From positions 1 through 29,465 of the IMG/VR virus record IMGVR_UViG_3300017760_003428: DNA of 29,465 bases; one strand, 5' to 3'. This document shows, one piece after another, positions 27,880 to 29,465 of the stretch; within the stretch, counting starts at the first letter, position 1; the number at the start of each line of letters is the position of its first letter. The notes beneath the pieces are model-generated. The model was not told the DNA's origin. It saw only the letters and a program-made list of their open reading frames with translations, and did not search any database. The position numbers and the translations under genes are program-made. The DNA is from a virus.

Positions 27880-27908
27880 GTGCAAATATTTCCCGCATAG
27901 GGTATAAT
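27880..27908 (+). promoter_or_regulatory. GTGCAA-family promoter
   Basis: GTGCAA (27880-27885), 17 bp ending GGG, TATAAT (27903-27908). Short leader with GAGGAGGCAAGG. Confidence 0.86.
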
Positions 27909-27934
27909 ATTACCATAGAGGAGGCAAGGAAAAA

Positions 27935-28249
27935 ATGGCAAACGAATTCAACATCAAGGTCGATCGGGTAAAGATTCACTGGGCATCTAAAAGCATGCAC
28001 AATTGCGACGTACAGTGTGCCCTCTGTGAACGACCAATTGCCAACCGGGTAACCACTCACGTCGCCAAGGCTGTGGGAAAGAACGAGCAAGGAGAAACAA
28101 TCTTTGTTCCAGTCCCTGAAAATGAACTTCCAAATGATCCGGTTGAGTGGGGAACATTTATTGGCCCTCACTGCGGCAAGCTTCTTCCCAAGACTCATAG
28201 AGTTACTTACAAGAAGCTTCTTAAAAACCACAGCGACACCTGGTGCTGA
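27935..28249 (+). CDS. hypothetical protein with possible zinc site (104 aa)
   Basis: GAGGAGGCAAGG before the ATG. CDVQCALCERPI near residue 24 and GPHCGKLL near 83 could together bind one metal (four Cys); many Lys. Alternatively a small RNA-associated protein. Not recognised. Confidence 0.7.
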   Translation: MANEFNIKVDRVKIHWASKSMHNCDVQCALCERPIANRVTTHVAKAVGKNEQGETIFVPVPENELPNDPVEWGTFIGPHCGKLLPKTHRVTYKKLLKNHSDTWC

Positions 28250-28251
28250 AT

Positions 28252-28389
28252 ATGAAGAAGTCGAAAACTAAAAAGATCACAGCACGAAACTGGCATGCAG
28301 TTTCAGCTCATTTTCGTACTAGTGCCGGCGGTCATAAGGACAAGACAAAGTATAATAGAAAAAACAAGCACAAGAAGGTTTGGTCATGA
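28252..28389 (+). CDS. very basic small protein (45 aa)
   Basis: ATG 28252 two bases after the previous stop, no separate ribosome-binding site, so coupled. Contains KKSKTKKITARNWHAVSAHF and GGHKDKTKYNRKNKHKK: almost half basic residues, likely nucleic-acid binding. ATGA overlap with the next gene. Confidence 0.6.
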   Translation: MKKSKTKKITARNWHAVSAHFRTSAGGHKDKTKYNRKNKHKKVWS

Positions 28390-28574
28390 GTAATATCATA
28401 AGAGTTGGGTCGCTAGTACATGACTATGATTATGGTATGAACGGTATTGTAGTAGAAGATGAATGGACATTTACAGACAGTGACGATCAAACGCATGCGT
28501 GGGAGTTCAGGGTGCTACTAGAGTCAGGTGAAATCGTAGGCTCAGACACTTTCAGCTTGACACTAGTATCATAA
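28386..28574 (+). CDS. SH3-like mini-protein (62 aa)
   Basis: ATG 28386 with AAGG upstream. IIRVGSLVHDYDYGMNGIVV and FRVLLESGEIVG follow the array pattern with Ser in place of Asp in 'VGD'. Ends without the junction motif. Confidence 0.7.
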   Translation: MSNIIRVGSLVHDYDYGMNGIVVEDEWTFTDSDDQTHAWEFRVLLESGEIVGSDTFSLTLVS

Positions 28575-28609
28575 CAATTACACTTTACTAAAACGACCTG
28601 GAGGTCATT

Positions 28610-28732
28610 ATGCAAAATAGAAACAAGAAAATTGTCGACGCTCAAAAGAGAGAAGCAATCATTGAAGCAGTATGTGGTGTGGCAATGCTCCCTTTGCTCT
28701 ATGTTTTCGTTGTCTTGGTTATGTGCATGTAA
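28610..28732 (+). CDS. single-pass membrane microprotein (40 aa)
   Basis: CTGGAGG before ATG 28610. Basic helical N-terminus (NRNKKIVDAQKREAIIE) then one hydrophobic helix (GVAMLPLLYVFVVLVMCM). Confidence 0.65.
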   Translation: MQNRNKKIVDAQKREAIIEAVCGVAMLPLLYVFVVLVMCM

Positions 28733-28746
28733 AGAAAGGAAATCAC

Positions 28747-28977
28747 ATGCAACAAGGTGACATGGTAAGATTTGCAAAGTGGGAAGAGGTCGATATCAGA
28801 AATAGCAAGAAGTGGCCTAGTACACCCAAACGTCATGTTGGAGTTCTAATTGAACATGACAAGCTTATGGGTGTTGTTCATATTCTATACGAAGGAAACA
28901 TTCTTAAGCTAAGATCTGTGTTTGCTGAGAAAGCTGGACGTAAAGATTTTAAGGGTGAGTTGATTAATGAAAATTGA
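28747..28977 (+). CDS. MKVGD-type mini-protein (76 aa)
   Basis: AAAGGAAATC before ATG 28747. MQQGDMVRFAKWEEV, HVGVLIEHDKLMGVVHILYE; ends LINEN at a junction variant (GAGTTGATTA then ATGAAAATTGA). Confidence 0.72.
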   Translation: MQQGDMVRFAKWEEVDIRNSKKWPSTPKRHVGVLIEHDKLMGVVHILYEGNILKLRSVFAEKAGRKDFKGELINEN

Positions 28978-29113
28978 AGACATTAAGATTGGTGACACTA
29001 GGCTTGGCAACTGGAGTGATGTCATGGATTCACATCCGTTTTGTCGACTTATGTGGAAATTTAATCTTATCGTGCTACCCACGATGGTTTTTCTTGAGGT
29101 CTGGTATTTCTAA
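28967..29113 (+). CDS. membrane microprotein with MKI-GD start (48 aa)
   Basis: Overlaps the previous gene by 11 bases at the junction variant. MKIEDIKIGDTRLG recalls the array start, but the rest is a hydrophobic helix (FNLIVLPTMVFLEVWYF): possibly a mini-protein remnant fused to a membrane segment. TAATG to the next gene. Confidence 0.6.
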   Translation: MKIEDIKIGDTRLGNWSDVMDSHPFCRLMWKFNLIVLPTMVFLEVWYF

Positions 29114-29316
29114 TGAAAGTCGGTGATCTGGTAATAAGAAAAAATGTTATGAGTGGAGCTGAACAGCGTGAAAGATTAGGAGCTGGTATTGTCCTTAAAA
29201 AAACGATGACCGGTCGACCAGAACACCCATGCATTACAGTGTTTTACTCAAAGGTTGGAAAGACATATGCTATTGCTGAGTCTTTAATGGAAGTCGTTTC
29301 AGAGGTAAAAAAGTGA
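29113..29316 (+). CDS. MKVGD mini-protein (67 aa)
   Basis: ATGAAAGTCGGTGATCTGG start with GAGGT further upstream. MKVGDLVIRKNVMSG, GAGIVLKKTM, ITVFYSKVGK strands; ends VVSEVKK at GAGGTAAAAAAGTGA, which starts the next gene. Confidence 0.75.
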   Translation: MKVGDLVIRKNVMSGAEQRERLGAGIVLKKTMTGRPEHPCITVFYSKVGKTYAIAESLMEVVSEVKK

Positions 29317-29396
29317 GTACCATGATTATGTACGTGATTTCATTCTGGTTGACTTGTTGGCTATTCCATGAAGGTTTTATCAAGGACCGACCATGA
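29313..29396 (+). CDS. membrane microprotein, GTG start (27 aa)
   Basis: GTG 29313 overlaps the previous stop (GTGA) with GAGGT at array spacing. One hydrophobic helix (MIMYVISFWLTCWLF) and a short basic tail. ATGA to the next gene. Confidence 0.5.
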   Translation: MSTMIMYVISFWLTCWLFHEGFIKDRP

Positions 29397-29465
29397 ATGC
29401 AGGAGACCTAGTTACAGCAGCCTGGGAAGATCATCCTGGTTTAGTTATTAAGGCTGTGAAAATAG
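29393..29465 (+). CDS. MKVGD-type mini-protein, cut by window end
   Basis: ATG 29393 in an ATGA overlap: MNAGDLVTAAWED, GLVIKAVKI continue to the edge. Shows that the array goes on beyond the window. Confidence 0.7.
   Translation, partial: MNAGDLVTAAWEDHPGLVIKAVKI

Noticed and set aside
27680-28231. 183-codon minus-strand frame
   Set aside because: Antisense to two plus-strand genes and across a clear promoter; composition is that of a shadow frame.

Overview
The window looks like part of the accessory (non-structural) region of a large tailed-phage or phage-like genome. Reasons: very dense, mostly one-directional small genes with 4 to 15 base overlaps; two tRNA genes; phage-typical DNA enzymes (UV-damage endonuclease, ATP-dependent DNA ligase, two GIY-YIG nucleases); dozens of genes of 30-120 codons with no obvious cellular counterpart; and one recurring promoter type. 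No portal, terminase, tail or capsid gene is visible. Three lipoprotein-type signal sequences point to a Gram-negative host. A Pro/Asp-rich linker ending in GKAD after one of them is faintly reminiscent of marine Myxococcota/Bradymonadota secreted proteins, but that is only a hint.

Layout. 1-2.5 kb: a metallopeptidase/VWA protein (its MoxR-type AAA+ partner lies at 13.8 kb), a methyltransferase-fold protein and a small gene ended by a terminator. 2.5-3.1 kb: two lipoproteins on the minus strand. 3.2-7.9 kb: a possible virion protein, then an operon starting with UvsE and containing a C39-like lipoprotein and a DCC thiol protein. 7.9-9.4 kb: FKBP isomerase, cold-shock protein, histone-H1-like protein and small genes, separated by four copies of one RNA hairpin. 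9.45-11.55 kb: MgtC (apparently leaderless), an A-type Fe-S carrier and an unknown protein. 11.55-12.22 kb: a gene-free region with inverted repeats, AT-rich iterations and promoters; possible origin or control region. 12.2-18 kb: MoxR ATPase among small unknown genes, by eye more GC-rich, with five copies of a 27-28 bp intergenic repeat. 18-20.4 kb: GIY-YIG protein, a structured RNA region, tRNA-Asn and tRNA-Glu. 20.4-29.5 kb: operons of small proteins, including a SWIM zinc-finger protein, a second GIY-YIG nuclease, DNA ligase, a lone minus-strand MarC membrane protein, and a long head-to-tail series of 'MKVGDLV' mini-proteins with an SH3/KOW-like look.

Expression logic. At least nine operons start with a promoter that reads (CGC)GTGCAA, 17-18 bp, TATAAT-like. 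Several messages begin with a hairpin directly before the ribosome-binding site. Inside operons the genes are translationally coupled. In the 23-29 kb array one sequence of about 24 bp serves at once as the end of one gene, the ribosome-binding site and the start of the next, so the genes behave like interchangeable cassettes. This array, the repeated hairpins at 8.4-9.3 kb, and the structured RNAs at 19.9-20.15 and 21.6-21.7 kb are the most novel-looking parts.
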